Shown: positions 44,506-52,764, counted from the stretch's first letter. The stretch: 64,000 nt of DNA from Massilia sp. Bi118 (GCF_918697865.1 NZ_CAKKMV010000002.1:124001-188000); one strand, 5' to 3'. Program-made: numbers and translations. Notes: a model not told the origin generated them from the letters alone.

Positions 44506-45433
44506 CCATCTCCACGCCCGGCAGCCGGCAATCGGCCACCGCGTTGACCACGGCGTCGATGGCGGCGCGGCGGGTAAAACTCTTGCGCCAGACGATCACC
44601 ACGCGGCGCGAGGGCGCCGGCTCCTGGAAAGGCACGAAGGTCAGCATGCCGTTCGGGTCCTTCATGTCCGGCACCGAGGCGCGCGGCAGCACGGTCAGGC
44701 CGATGCCGCTGGCGACCATGTGGCGGATCGTCTCCAGCGAGGAGCCCTCGAAGGTGCGCTGCATGCCGTTGCCGGCGCTGGGCGAGGACGAGAAGCGCGC
44801 CATCTCCGGGCAGACTTCCAGCACCTGGTCGCGGAAGCAGTGGCCGGCGCCCAGCAGCAGCATGGTCTCGCTCTTGAGGTCCTCGGCGGAGATGTCCTTG
44901 CGCGTGGCCCAGGGGTGGTTGCGCGGCATCGCCACCACGAAGGGCTCGTCGTAGAGCGGCTGCACCGCCATGCCGTGTTCCGGCAGCGGCAGCGCCATGA
45001 TGGCGGCGTCGAGTTCGCCCTGGCGCAGCAGGTCGAGCAGCTTGACCGTGAAATTCTCCTGCAGCACCAGCGGCATCTGCGGCACATTGTCGATCAAATT
45101 CTTGACGAGTGGCGGCAGCAGATAGGGGCCGATGGTGTAGATCACGCCCAGGCGCAGCGGACCCGAGAGCGGATCCTTGTTCTGCTTGGCCAGCTCCTTG
45201 ATGGCGGCGGTCTGCTCCAGCACGCGCTCGGCCTGGGCCACGATCTGCGCGCCCAGCGGCGTCACCGAGACTTCCGAGCCGCCGCGTTCGAACAGCGTCA
45301 CGCCCAGTTCATCCTCGAGCTTTTTGATGGCGACAGACAAGGTTGGCTGTGCAACAAAGCAGGCTTCGGCGGCATGGCCGAAATGGCGGGCGCGTGCGAC
45401 AGCAACAATATATTTAAGTTCGGTCAGGGTCAT
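44483..45433 (-). CDS. oxyR: Hydrogen peroxide-sensing LysR-type regulator OxyR
   Basis: 316 residues. The N-terminal LysR helix-turn-helix is MTLTELKYIVAVARARHFGHAAEACFVAQPTLSVAIKKLEDELGVTLFERGGSEVSVTPLG. The redox pair is intact in GHCFRDQVLEVC, with the same spacing as Cys199 and Cys208 of E. coli OxyR. Oxidation to a disulfide activates transcription of peroxide defence genes. It is divergent from the second pilU-like gene and convergent with the secreted protein. The peroxidase at 28.9 kb is a possible target. Confidence 0.93.
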   Translation of the reverse strand: MTLTELKYIVAVARARHFGHAAEACFVAQPTLSVAIKKLEDELGVTLFERGGSEVSVTPLGAQIVAQAERVLEQTAAIKELAKQNKDPLSGPLRLGVIYTIGPYLLPPLVKNLIDNVPQMPLVLQENFTVKLLDLLRQGELDAAIMALPLPEHGMAVQPLYDEPFVVAMPRNHPWATRKDISAEDLKSETMLLLGAGHCFRDQVLEVCPEMARFSSSPSAGNGMQRTFEGSSLETIRHMVASGIGLTVLPRASVPDMKDPNGMLTFVPFQEPAPSRRVVIVWRKSFTRRAAIDAVVNAVADCRLPGVEMVTLQAAA

Positions 45434-45502
45434 AGGCTTCCGGATTACAACAGTGCCGCCGGCTTGAGATATTGAGCACTATTTTACCGATAAACCAGTC
45501 GA

Positions 45503-45508
45503 TATAAT
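45503..45508 (+). promoter_or_regulatory. -10 element of the second pilU-like gene
   Basis: A perfect TATAAT followed by a GGGCAATGTTGCCC hairpin (45519-45532) in the expected 5' leader, then AAAAAGG before the ATG. The -35 region is poor, so an activator such as the divergent OxyR could be needed; that is inference. Confidence 0.45.
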
Positions 45509-45553
45509 GGGCCGTCCAGGGCAATGTTGCCCAGCGTTAATAAAAAGGCCACC

Positions 45554-46735
45554 ATGTCCTCCACCTTCGGCCCGGCGGAAGCCCAGGCATACATGCACAA
45601 GCTGCTGACCGTGATGCAGCAGCAAGGCGGCTCCGATCTCTTCATTTCCGCGGACTTCCCGCCCAGCATGAAGCACCAGGGTGCGATGAAGCCGCTCAGC
45701 AGCCAGCGCCTGACCGGCGAGGTGACGCGTGCGCTGGCCCTGTCGCTGATGAACGAGCGCCAGCGCGCCGAGTTCGAGGCCGAGATGGAGTGCAATTTTG
45801 CGATCTCGCTGCCGAACGTGTGCCGCTTCCGCGTCAACGTCTTCGTGCAGCAGCAGAGCGTGGGCATGGTTGTGCGGACCATCGCCTCCGAGATTCCGAC
45901 TTTCGAGAAGCTCGACCTGCCGGATGTGCTGAAGGATGTCGTGATGACCAAGCGCGGCCTGGTGCTGGTCGTCGGCGGCACCGGCTCCGGCAAGTCGACC
46001 ACGCTGGCGGCCATGATCGACTACCGCAACGCCAACTCGGCCGGCCACATCATCACGGTCGAGGACCCGGTCGAATACGTCCACAAGAACAAGAACTGCC
46101 TTGTCACGCACCGCGAGGTCGGCGTCGACACCCACTCCTGGCACAACGCGCTGAAGAATACGCTGCGCCAGGCGCCGGACGTGATCCTGATCGGCGAGAT
46201 CCGCGACACCGAGACGATGGAGCACGCGATCGCCTTCGCTGAGACTGGCCACCTGTGCCTGGGCACCCTGCACGCGAACAACGCCAACCAGACCATGGAC
46301 CGGATCATCAACTTCTTCCCGGAAGAGAGAAGGCCGCAGCTGCTGATGGACCTGTCGGCCAACCTGCGCGCGATCGTGTCGCAGCGCCTGATCCGGACCG
46401 AGGACGGCAAGGGCCGCAAGGCCGCCATCGAGATTCTGCTGACCACGCCGACCATCAGCGAGATGATCCTGAAGGGGAACTTCCACGCCATCAAGGAGAT
46501 CATGCACAAGTCGCGCGAGCTGGGCATGTGCACCTTCGACCAGGCGCTGTACGAGCTGTACAACGCCGGCTACATCGCCTACGACGAAGCGATCCGCAAT
46601 GCCGACTCGGCCAACGGCCTGCGCCTGCAGATCAAGCTGTCGGGCGAACGCCGCGGTCCGGGTGTCGAAGGCGGCGCGTCGAAGGCCGAGCTGTCGATGA
46701 TGCTGGATGAAGAGAAGGAAGAGGGCGATAATTGA
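45554..46735 (+). CDS. PilT/PilU-family ATPase (second PilU-like paralogue)
   Basis: 393 residues. GGTGSGKSTTLAAMIDYRN is Walker A, IITVEDPVEYVH the Asp box and IGEIRDTETMEHAIAFAETGHLCLGTLHANNANQTMDRIINFFPEERR Walker B with the His box. Like PilU it lacks AIRNLIRE (TISEMILKGNFHAIKEIM). It has a charged C-terminal tail (MMLDEEKEEGDN). The start MSSTFGPAE at 45554 follows AAAAAGG; an upstream in-frame ATG at 45524 is inside a hairpin. It is separated from the pilT-pilU pair by 11 kb and stands alone beside oxyR. Confidence 0.9.
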   Translation: MSSTFGPAEAQAYMHKLLTVMQQQGGSDLFISADFPPSMKHQGAMKPLSSQRLTGEVTRALALSLMNERQRAEFEAEMECNFAISLPNVCRFRVNVFVQQQSVGMVVRTIASEIPTFEKLDLPDVLKDVVMTKRGLVLVVGGTGSGKSTTLAAMIDYRNANSAGHIITVEDPVEYVHKNKNCLVTHREVGVDTHSWHNALKNTLRQAPDVILIGEIRDTETMEHAIAFAETGHLCLGTLHANNANQTMDRIINFFPEERRPQLLMDLSANLRAIVSQRLIRTEDGKGRKAAIEILLTTPTISEMILKGNFHAIKEIMHKSRELGMCTFDQALYELYNAGYIAYDEAIRNADSANGLRLQIKLSGERRGPGVEGGASKAELSMMLDEEKEEGDN

Positions 46736-46740
46736 TTTTT

Positions 46741-46793
46741 GTCGTTCCCGGCATTGCCGGAAACAACTCCCCGCGAAGGCGGGGATCCAAGTT
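46741..46793. repeat. REP element (family A), partial copy 3
   Basis: GTCGTTCCCGGCATTGCCGG is followed by CTCCCCGCGAAGGCGGGGATCCAAGTT. Only the second hairpin matches the full family; the first is degenerate. It begins 5 bases after the pilU-like stop and ends 9 bases before the rfaE2 ATG, so it replaces the normal ribosome-binding region. Confidence 0.75.
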
Positions 46794-46802
46794 CATCTAC
46801 CT

Positions 46803-47285
46803 ATGCCAACCTTCGAACAAAAACTCACCACCCGCGCAGAGCTGCAGCAGCGCGTCGCCCAGCTGCCGAAACCCATCGTCCTCACCAACGGCGTCTTCGA
46901 CATCCTGCACCGCGGCCACGTCACCTACCTGGCCCAGGCCAGAGAACTGGGCGCCTCGCTGGTCGTCGCCGTCAACACCGACGCCTCCGTCAAACGTCTC
47001 GGCAAGGGCGACGACCGCCCGCTGAACAAGATGGAAGATCGCATGGCCGTGCTGGCCGCGCTGGAGTCGGTCAGCCTGGTCGTCGAATTCGACGAGGACA
47101 CCGCACTGGAAGTGGTGCAGGAAGCCCGCCCCGACATCTACGCCAAGGGTGGCGACTACGTCATGACCGAGATCCCGGAAGGGAAGGAAGTCATCGCCCA
47201 GGGCGGCAAGGCGGTTGCGATCGACTTTGCGCACGACCGCTCGACCACAAAACTGGTCGCAAAAATCCGCCAGTTCGGCGGATAA
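46803..47285 (+). CDS. rfaE2: D-glycero-beta-D-manno-heptose 1-phosphate adenylyltransferase
   Basis: 160 residues. It makes ADP-heptose for the LPS inner core. The cytidylyltransferase-like motif GVFDILHRGHVTYLAQARELG contains HxGH. NTDASVKRLGKGDDRPLNKMEDRMAVLAAL and the ending AIDFAHDRSTTKLVAKIR match the C-terminal domain of E. coli HldE as a free-standing protein. The kinase partner rfaE1/hldA is not in the window. The start MPTFEQKL lies right after a REP element, with no clear Shine-Dalgarno. Confidence 0.93.
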   Translation: MPTFEQKLTTRAELQQRVAQLPKPIVLTNGVFDILHRGHVTYLAQARELGASLVVAVNTDASVKRLGKGDDRPLNKMEDRMAVLAALESVSLVVEFDEDTALEVVQEARPDIYAKGGDYVMTEIPEGKEVIAQGGKAVAIDFAHDRSTTKLVAKIRQFGG

Positions 47286-47288
47286 GCT

Positions 47289-48881
47289 TCAACCGCCGCT
47301 GGCCTTGGCCGGCGTCCCCGCGCCCAGCACCTTCAGGCGCTCGATCGCATGCCCATGTGCCGGATTCAGTTCGAGCACGCGGCGGTACTGCCCGATCGCC
47401 AGCTGGCGTTCGTCGACGGCCTCGTAGGCTTCGGCCAGGCTATCGGCGATGTTGTCCCAGTCGGGGGCCAGCTTCGTGCCGAGCCGGAAGATCGATACCG
47501 ATTCCTTCTTGCGGCCGCTGCGCAGCAAGTCGTAACCGTAGATATTCAACCACACCGGATCGAGCGTGAACGCCGGGTTCGCCGCATGCATGCTGTCGTA
47601 GACCGCCTGCGCGTGTTCGTAGCCGCCCGATTGCAGCGTGCGCACGAAGGCTTCCAGCGTCGGCGGCGTCCCGCTGCCCTTGCGGCGTTCCACCGACAGC
47701 ATGTGCGCAGGCGCCTTGTTGGCCGGGGGCTTGTTGTCAAGGAAGGCCATGGCCTGCGCGTCGTTCTTCAGGTAGGCGTCGAGGAAGCGTGCCACGTAGC
47801 GCGCCGTCCAGCTGTGCGCCAGCGAGACTTCGTCGCGTGAATATTCCTTGAAGCGCTTGTCGTTCGCGAAGTGCAGGCTGACCGAGGCAAAGTCGCCATG
47901 CGTCATCGGCCGCATGGTCACGATGGTCATGTCCGCATAGGTCATCTCGTTCAACAGGCTGTAGTCGAGCTTCTTTTTGCTCTTCACGAGTTCCTCGACG
48001 GACTCGCGTTCGCGGCCCACGAACAGCATCGGCACCGCCAGCCGTGCCGGGGTAGCGTACCTGGCGGCGTCCTTGCCGCCGTCGACGTAGTGCGGATAGC
48101 TGCGCACCGAGCCGTCCAAGCTTACCAGCGCGCGAATGCGGTCATCCCTGGCGGCCGCCAGCACGTTGGCCAGTCCACCCCAGCTGAAGCCGGCCACGGC
48201 GATGCGCGACATGTCGGCCTGCGGCATGGCATGGGCCTGGCCGATCAGGAAGCCGATGTCGGCGGCCTGCGCTTCCAGGCCTTCGAGGTCGTCCGTCATG
48301 GCCTTGCTGCGCGCGCCCATCGAACGGCTGGCAATCACGATGTAGCCGTGGCTGGCCAGGTATTCGCACAGTTCGGCGTTTTCGGTCGCATAGGAGGAGT
48401 GGCTGGCCGCATAGATCACGACCGGGAACTTGCCGCTTGCGGCGGGCGCATCCTTGCTGGCCCACATCGGCTGGGTCTGCGCCTGGCGGGCGAGCGCCGG
48501 CGGCAGGCCGGCGAGTGCCGAATCGGTCGCGCGCTGCACCTCGGCCGCAGACAGCCAGGGCGTGTCTTCGGTCGCCCAGGTGGCGGCGTAGTCGCGCCAG
48601 GTGAGCGGCTTGCCCCTGGCCCTGGCCGGGTACCAGATAACCGCCTGGATCGGCCGCGCGCGCTCGTGCGTCTCGGGCTGGCCCGTTACCATGTTGATGG
48701 CTGGGAGGTAGACCCGGGAGTAATCGTATTGCGCCTTGACCTGCACGCCGACCGGGTAAGGTCCCGGCTCGTTGGAGAAGACGAAGATATCGGCGGCGCT
48801 CGCCGTTGCGGATACGGCCAGCAGGAGGAAAGCAAGAAGTTTGTGCATCGGTAGCGGCTTGATGAAGTGGAAAGTCTTCAT
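47289..48881 (-). CDS. Secreted alpha/beta-hydrolase with C-terminal TPR-like region
   Basis: 530 residues (519 if started at the ATG at 48848). A signal peptide (MHKLLAFLLLAVSATASAADI) is followed by a dienelactone/acetylhydrolase-like domain with the nucleophile elbow AVAGFSWGGLANV and PVVIYAASHSSYATENAELCEYLASHGYIVIA. The last ~130 residues form TPR-like helices (IYGYDLLRSGRKKESVSIFRLGTKLAPDWDNIADSLAEAYEAV, AIGQYRRVLELNPAHGHAIERL). A fusion of this kind suggests a hydrolase that docks on a partner. The substrate is unknown. Confidence 0.75.
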   Translation of the reverse strand: MKTFHFIKPLPMHKLLAFLLLAVSATASAADIFVFSNEPGPYPVGVQVKAQYDYSRVYLPAINMVTGQPETHERARPIQAVIWYPARARGKPLTWRDYAATWATEDTPWLSAAEVQRATDSALAGLPPALARQAQTQPMWASKDAPAASGKFPVVIYAASHSSYATENAELCEYLASHGYIVIASRSMGARSKAMTDDLEGLEAQAADIGFLIGQAHAMPQADMSRIAVAGFSWGGLANVLAAARDDRIRALVSLDGSVRSYPHYVDGGKDAARYATPARLAVPMLFVGRERESVEELVKSKKKLDYSLLNEMTYADMTIVTMRPMTHGDFASVSLHFANDKRFKEYSRDEVSLAHSWTARYVARFLDAYLKNDAQAMAFLDNKPPANKAPAHMLSVERRKGSGTPPTLEAFVRTLQSGGYEHAQAVYDSMHAANPAFTLDPVWLNIYGYDLLRSGRKKESVSIFRLGTKLAPDWDNIADSLAEAYEAVDERQLAIGQYRRVLELNPAHGHAIERLKVLGAGTPAKASGG

Positions 48882-48943
48882 CCTAGCCGCCGACCCCTCC
48901 TGGGTATAGCTGGTAAATCTTGCAGTCAGGCCCAGCCGGGTGC

Positions 48944-49414
48944 TTATGCGCCGCCCGCGTACCCATTCTGGCGCCAGGCCTCATACACCACCACCGCCAC
49001 CGTGTTCGACAGGTTCAGGCTGCGGTTCCCCGGCATCATCGGCAGGCGGATGCGCTGGGCCGGCGGGAAAGATTCGCGCAGCGCCGGATCGAGGCCGCGC
49101 GATTCGGCGCCGAACACGAACACGTCGCCGGGCTGGAAGGCGGCGTCGCCGAAGGGAGACGAGCCGTGGGTGGTCATGGCGAACATGCGGGAGGTGTCCG
49201 GCTTCGCATCCGCCAGGAAGGCGTCCCAGTTCTTGTGCACCTTCATGGTCGCGTAGTCGTGGTAGTCGAGGCCGGCGCGGCGCATCTTGGCGTCGTCCAG
49301 CGGAAAGCCCAGCGGCTCGATCAGGTGCAGCTGCGCGCCCGTGTTGGCGCACAGGCGGATGACGTTGCCGGTGTTCGGCGGGATCTCGGGTTCGACCAGG
49401 ACGACGTGAAACAA
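48944..49414 (-). CDS. trmL: tRNA (cytidine(34)-2'-O)-methyltransferase
   Basis: 156 residues. A SPOUT-fold methyltransferase that modifies the wobble base of tRNA-Leu. The knot motifs are VEPEIPPNTGNVIRLCANTG, FVFGAESRGLDP and PMMPGNRSLNLSNTVAVVVYEAWRQ. Length equals that of E. coli TrmL. The gene follows comF by 27 nt in the same direction. Confidence 0.94.
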   Translation of the reverse strand: MFHVVLVEPEIPPNTGNVIRLCANTGAQLHLIEPLGFPLDDAKMRRAGLDYHDYATMKVHKNWDAFLADAKPDTSRMFAMTTHGSSPFGDAAFQPGDVFVFGAESRGLDPALRESFPPAQRIRLPMMPGNRSLNLSNTVAVVVYEAWRQNGYAGGA

Positions 49415-49441
49415 GACTTTCTCCTTGCGTGAAGGCGCCCA

Positions 49442-50206
49442 TTATAAAGACCGTTGCGGCGGCGTGCGCGCAAACACCAGGTTGCTCACGCGCGCGGCGC
49501 CGAAGCGTTTGCAGGCGGCCGCCAGTTCTTCCAGCGTGTGGCCGCTGGTCATGACGTCGTCGACCAGGCCGACGTGGCGTCCTTCGATCAGGTCCGGGTC
49601 GGCGATGGCGAAGGCGCCGCGGATGTTCTCGGCGCGCTCGTAGGGCGAGACGCCGGACTGGGCGCGGGTGTCCAGCTGGCGCAGTGCCAGCGCGGGATGC
49701 AGGGCGACGCCGAGCAGCCTGGCCAGCGGCCTGGCGATTTCCAGCGCCTGGTTGTAGCCGCGTTCGACCAGGCGGGCGGGGCCCAGCGGGACCGGGCACA
49801 GCAGGTCAGGCAGCGGCAAGCTGGGCCTGGCGAGGATGGCGTCACGCAGCAACTCCGCGAACCAGGGGGCGAGGGGGAGGCGGGCGCTGAATTTGAGTTG
49901 CAGGACCAGGTGGTCGAGGGGCGGGGTGTAGTCGACGGCGAAGATGGTGGCGTCGTAGGAGGGGGGATAGGATTGGCAGACTTCGCAGGTGCTTTCATGA
50001 CTGTTGTTTTGCGGGCTCAGTATGGATTCCCGCTTTCGCGGGAATGACAGTAATGGGTTGGCGCAGCGTGCGCAGCGATTTGTGACTGGCAAGCAAAAAT
50101 GATCCCGGCAGGGTGTACAGACGACGCCTGCGCAGCCGCCGCCGCACAGGGCGCAGCTCGAGGGCAGCAGCAGTTGCAGCAGGCGTGAGGAAAGCGGCAC
50201 AGGCAT
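49442..50206 (-). CDS. comF: ComF-family phosphoribosyltransferase-like protein with an in-frame REP insertion
   Basis: About 254 residues from the ATG at 50206; an ATG at 50254 would add 16. The N-terminal zinc ribbon reads CALCGGGCAGVVCTPC, then CARCANPLL and CEVCQSYPPSYD. The C-terminal phosphoribosyltransferase fold has RGYNQALEIARPLARLLG and the PRPP loop VGLVDDVMTSGHTLEE. ComF supports DNA uptake in competent bacteria. Between CARCANPLL and CEVC lies SFPRKRESI-type sequence, encoded by a REP hairpin (50022-50050). It is divergent from the methyltransferase and upstream of trmL. Confidence 0.87.
   Translation of the reverse strand: MPVPLSSRLLQLLLPSSCALCGGGCAGVVCTPCRDHFCLPVTNRCARCANPLLSFPRKRESILSPQNNSHESTCEVCQSYPPSYDATIFAVDYTPPLDHLVLQLKFSARLPLAPWFAELLRDAILARPSLPLPDLLCPVPLGPARLVERGYNQALEIARPLARLLGVALHPALALRQLDTRAQSGVSPYERAENIRGAFAIADPDLIEGRHVGLVDDVMTSGHTLEELAAACKRFGAARVSNLVFARTPPQRSL
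50022..50050. repeat. REP element (family A), single arm inside comF
   Basis: ATTCCCGC (50026-50033) pairs perfectly with GCGGGAAT (50038-50045), followed by GACAG. This is one arm of the family A element. Read on the comF strand it encodes SFPRKRES, the usual translation of such repeats. The comF frame continues through it. Confidence 0.85.
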
Positions 50207-50275
50207 GGGGTGTCCGATCGGTCGAGGCTCTATCCTGTACACTTCCGCCATCATCCCATTTGACCGCAGTTAATC

Positions 50276-51199
50276 ATGGCATCATCCCAGACCCCCTCCA
50301 AAATGAGCGCGCCGATCGACCAGGCGCGCGTCTGCCAGCTGTTTGCCGACCCGGCCCGGGTGGCTCCCTCCGACTTCCTGCGCCGCGAAGTCGCCGGCCG
50401 CATGTTCGAGCGCCTGTCGCTGGTGAAGAATTCGCCGCAGCAGGTGCTGGATGCCGGCTGCGGCGCCGGCGCCGACCTGGCCCAGCTTCAAAAGGCCTAT
50501 CCGGCCGCCCAGGTGATCGGCTTGGACGCGGTGCCGGCCATGCTGCGCTCGGCCGGCGACGCGAGCCAGGCGCCGCGCTCCTTCCTCAGCCGCCTGCTGC
50601 CGGCCAAGAGCGGCATCGACCTGGTTTGCGCGGACTTCGGCCAACTGCCGCTCGGCCCGAACTCGATCGATCTCGTATGGTCGAACCTGGCATTGCACTG
50701 GCATCCGCAGCCGGACCGCGTGTTCGCGGAATGGCGGCGCGTGCTGCGCGTGGAGGGTCTGCTGATGTTCTCGAACTTCGGCCCGGATACCTTCCGCGAG
50801 CTGCGCAATGCCTTTGCGGCGATGGACGAAACCCCGCACACGCTGCCCTTCGTGGACATGCACGACTTCGGCGACCAGCTGGTGGAGGCGGGCTTCACCA
50901 CGCCCGTCATGGACATGGAAACGATCACGGTCACCTATGACACGGCCGAGGCGCTGCTGCGGGATGTGCGCGCCTTCGGCGGCAATCCGCTGGCCACGCG
51001 CCGCCGCGGCCTGGTCGGGCGCGCCGCCTGGCAGCGCATGCTGGACGCCCTGGAAAGCCAGCGCCGCCCGGACGGCAAGCTGGGCCTCAGCTTCGAGCTC
51101 ATCTACGGCCACGCCTTCCGACCGGCGCCGAAGACCACGGCCGCAGGGGAAGCCATCGTGCGCTTCCAGCCGCGCCCGCAGCCGCCGCGCCCCCAATAA
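50276..51199 (+). CDS. SAM-dependent methyltransferase, BioC-like
   Basis: 307 residues. The SAM site is VLDAGCGAGADLAQLQKAYP with GLDAVPAML, and the post-motifs are DLVCADFGQLPLGPNSIDLVWSNLALHWHPQPDRVFAEWRRVLRVEGLLMFSNFGPDTFRELR. This pattern (SNLALHW, FGPDTFREL) is typical of BioC malonyl-ACP methyltransferases and mitochondrial NDUFAF5. The N-terminus also has the family DQARVCQLFADPARV start. BioC would begin pimelate/biotin synthesis, but no other bio gene is near. I therefore leave the symbol blank. Confidence 0.8.
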   Translation: MASSQTPSKMSAPIDQARVCQLFADPARVAPSDFLRREVAGRMFERLSLVKNSPQQVLDAGCGAGADLAQLQKAYPAAQVIGLDAVPAMLRSAGDASQAPRSFLSRLLPAKSGIDLVCADFGQLPLGPNSIDLVWSNLALHWHPQPDRVFAEWRRVLRVEGLLMFSNFGPDTFRELRNAFAAMDETPHTLPFVDMHDFGDQLVEAGFTTPVMDMETITVTYDTAEALLRDVRAFGGNPLATRRRGLVGRAAWQRMLDALESQRRPDGKLGLSFELIYGHAFRPAPKTTAAGEAIVRFQPRPQPPRPQ

Positions 51200-51254
51200 A
51201 GGGAACTTTGCCGCAGTGCATCATGCAACAGCCATGCCGGTGGAGTAATTTTCC

Positions 51255-51284
51255 TTGAATAAAAATTAGCGATTTCAGTATAAT
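51255..51284 (+). promoter_or_regulatory. Sigma-70-type promoter of the cta operon
   Basis: TTGAAT (51255-51260) and a perfect TATAAT (51279-51284) are separated by 18 nt. The predicted transcription start is near 51291, about 256 nt before the ctaC ATG. Confidence 0.7.
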
Positions 51285-51315
51285 CAATGACACTTTTTTC
51301 GACTTACGTAGTCAT

Positions 51316-51406
51316 CACGCTAAAAACTTAAGCAAAAACAGCGTGAAGTCGAACTGGTTGCAGCAACACCAAAGGCTTCGGAAACCGTGTTTTGCGGTCC
51401 GGAGCC
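51316..51406 (+). promoter_or_regulatory. Structured 5' leader of the cta operon
   Basis: CACGCT (51316-51321) can pair with AGCGTG (about 51340-51345). A stronger stem pairs GGCTTCGGA (51374-51382) with TCCGGAGCC (51398-51406), extended by CCG/CGG across a small bulge. These would form in the leader RNA. No known riboswitch class is recognised. Confidence 0.4.
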
Positions 51407-51546
51407 CGAGCAAGCAGATTCATCTTGGTACGTGTCGTCCCTGATGGTCGGTGTTTGCAGGAAGGATTTCGGGAGCGGCGGCAGTTCGTTCATGGAAGTG
51501 CCGGCCTCTTAGGAAAATTCATTTTTTTTGGGTGGTTGGGGACAAC

Positions 51547-52740
51547 ATGACTTATGCAAAGCGATTAAAAGCGGCGACCTTCGGTCTCGCGGCAGGGGCC
51601 GGCTTGCCCGTCCTGGCGTGGGCCGAGCCCGAGGTGATCGGGCGGCCGGCGGAACACCAGCTCAACATGCAGCCTGCCGTAACGGGCATCGGCGACTATA
51701 TCTACAGCCTGCACAACTGGATGATGATCGTCTGCCTGATCATCTTCTTCGCCGTGTTCGGCGTCATGTTCTATTCGGTGTTCAAGCACCGCAAATCGCT
51801 GGGCCACAAACCGGCAACCTTCCACGAATCCACCGCCGTCGAGATCGCCTGGACGGTCGTTCCCTTCCTGATCGTGATCGGCATGGCGCTGCCCGCCACC
51901 CACGCGGTCGTCGCCATGAAGGACACCTCGAACCCGGACCTGACCATCAAGGTCACCGGCATGCAGTGGAAATGGGGCTATGACTACCTGAAGGGCGAAG
52001 GCGAGGGCATTTCCTTCCTGTCCAACCTGTCGACCCCGCGCAGCGCCGTTGGCGAGCCGGGCGTGGCGCCGACCACCGCGCGCACCGAGACCTACCTGCT
52101 TGAAGTCGACAACGAAGTCGTCGTGCCGGTGAACAAAAAGGTGCGCCTGGTGCTGACCGCCAACGACGTCATCCACTCGTGGACGATCCCGGCCTTCGCC
52201 GTCAAGCAGGACGCGATCCCGGGCTTCGTGCGCGACGCCTGGTTCAAGGCCGAAAAAGTCGGCACCTACCGCGGCAATTGCGTCGAGCTGTGCGGCAAGG
52301 AGCACGCGTTCATGCCGATCGTCGTGAAAGTCGTCTCGGCCGAGGACTACAGCGCCTGGGTCAACACCAAGAAGAAGGAAATGGCGGCCCTGGCCGACGA
52401 TCCGAGCAAGGTCTGGACCATCGACGAACTGAAGACCAAGGGCGAGAAGGTCTACGCCGCCAACTGCGTGGCCTGCCACCAGGCCAGCGGCCAGGGCGTG
52501 CCGAACGCCTTTGCTTCGCTGGTCGGCTCGCCGGTCGTGCTGGGCGATAAAGCCGAACAGATCAACGTCCTGCTGAACGGTAAGCACAGCGGCAAGTTCC
52601 CGAGCGCGATGCCGGCATGGAAGCAACTGTCGGATTCCGACATCGCGTCCGTGATCACCTATACCCGTAACAACTGGACCAACAAGGCCGAACAGAACAT
52701 CGTGCAGCCGTCGGAAGTCCTGGCCGCCCGCGGCAAATAA
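51547..52740 (+). CDS. ctaC: Cytochrome c oxidase subunit II with fused cytochrome c domain
   Basis: 397 residues. After a signal-like N-terminus come two membrane helices (MMIVCLIIFFAVFGVMFYSV and IAWTVVPFLIVIGMALPATHAVV). The periplasmic cupredoxin carries the CuA site CVELCGKEHAFM. A C-terminal cytochrome c domain with CVACHQASGQG and a distal Met region (FPSAMPAW) follows. It accepts electrons from cytochrome c and passes them to heme a. The fused heme makes it a caa3-like subunit. ATG 51547 is the start because the signal peptide begins there. Confidence 0.95.
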   Translation: MTYAKRLKAATFGLAAGAGLPVLAWAEPEVIGRPAEHQLNMQPAVTGIGDYIYSLHNWMMIVCLIIFFAVFGVMFYSVFKHRKSLGHKPATFHESTAVEIAWTVVPFLIVIGMALPATHAVVAMKDTSNPDLTIKVTGMQWKWGYDYLKGEGEGISFLSNLSTPRSAVGEPGVAPTTARTETYLLEVDNEVVVPVNKKVRLVLTANDVIHSWTIPAFAVKQDAIPGFVRDAWFKAEKVGTYRGNCVELCGKEHAFMPIVVKVVSAEDYSAWVNTKKKEMAALADDPSKVWTIDELKTKGEKVYAANCVACHQASGQGVPNAFASLVGSPVVLGDKAEQINVLLNGKHSGKFPSAMPAWKQLSDSDIASVITYTRNNWTNKAEQNIVQPSEVLAARGK

Positions 52741-52764
52741 GCGTTTGGAATCGGAGACATAGAA

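Larger units (their letters stand above)
51200..51546. other. Promoter and long leader region of the cytochrome oxidase operon
   Basis: About 347 bp and A/T-rich. It holds one strong sigma-70 promoter, a structured untranslated leader of about 255 nt with at least two hairpins, and a T8 run near 51519-51528 just before the ctaC ribosome-binding site (GGGGA). An open frame enters ctaC from 51451 but has no sequence resembling a protein. Confidence 0.6.
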
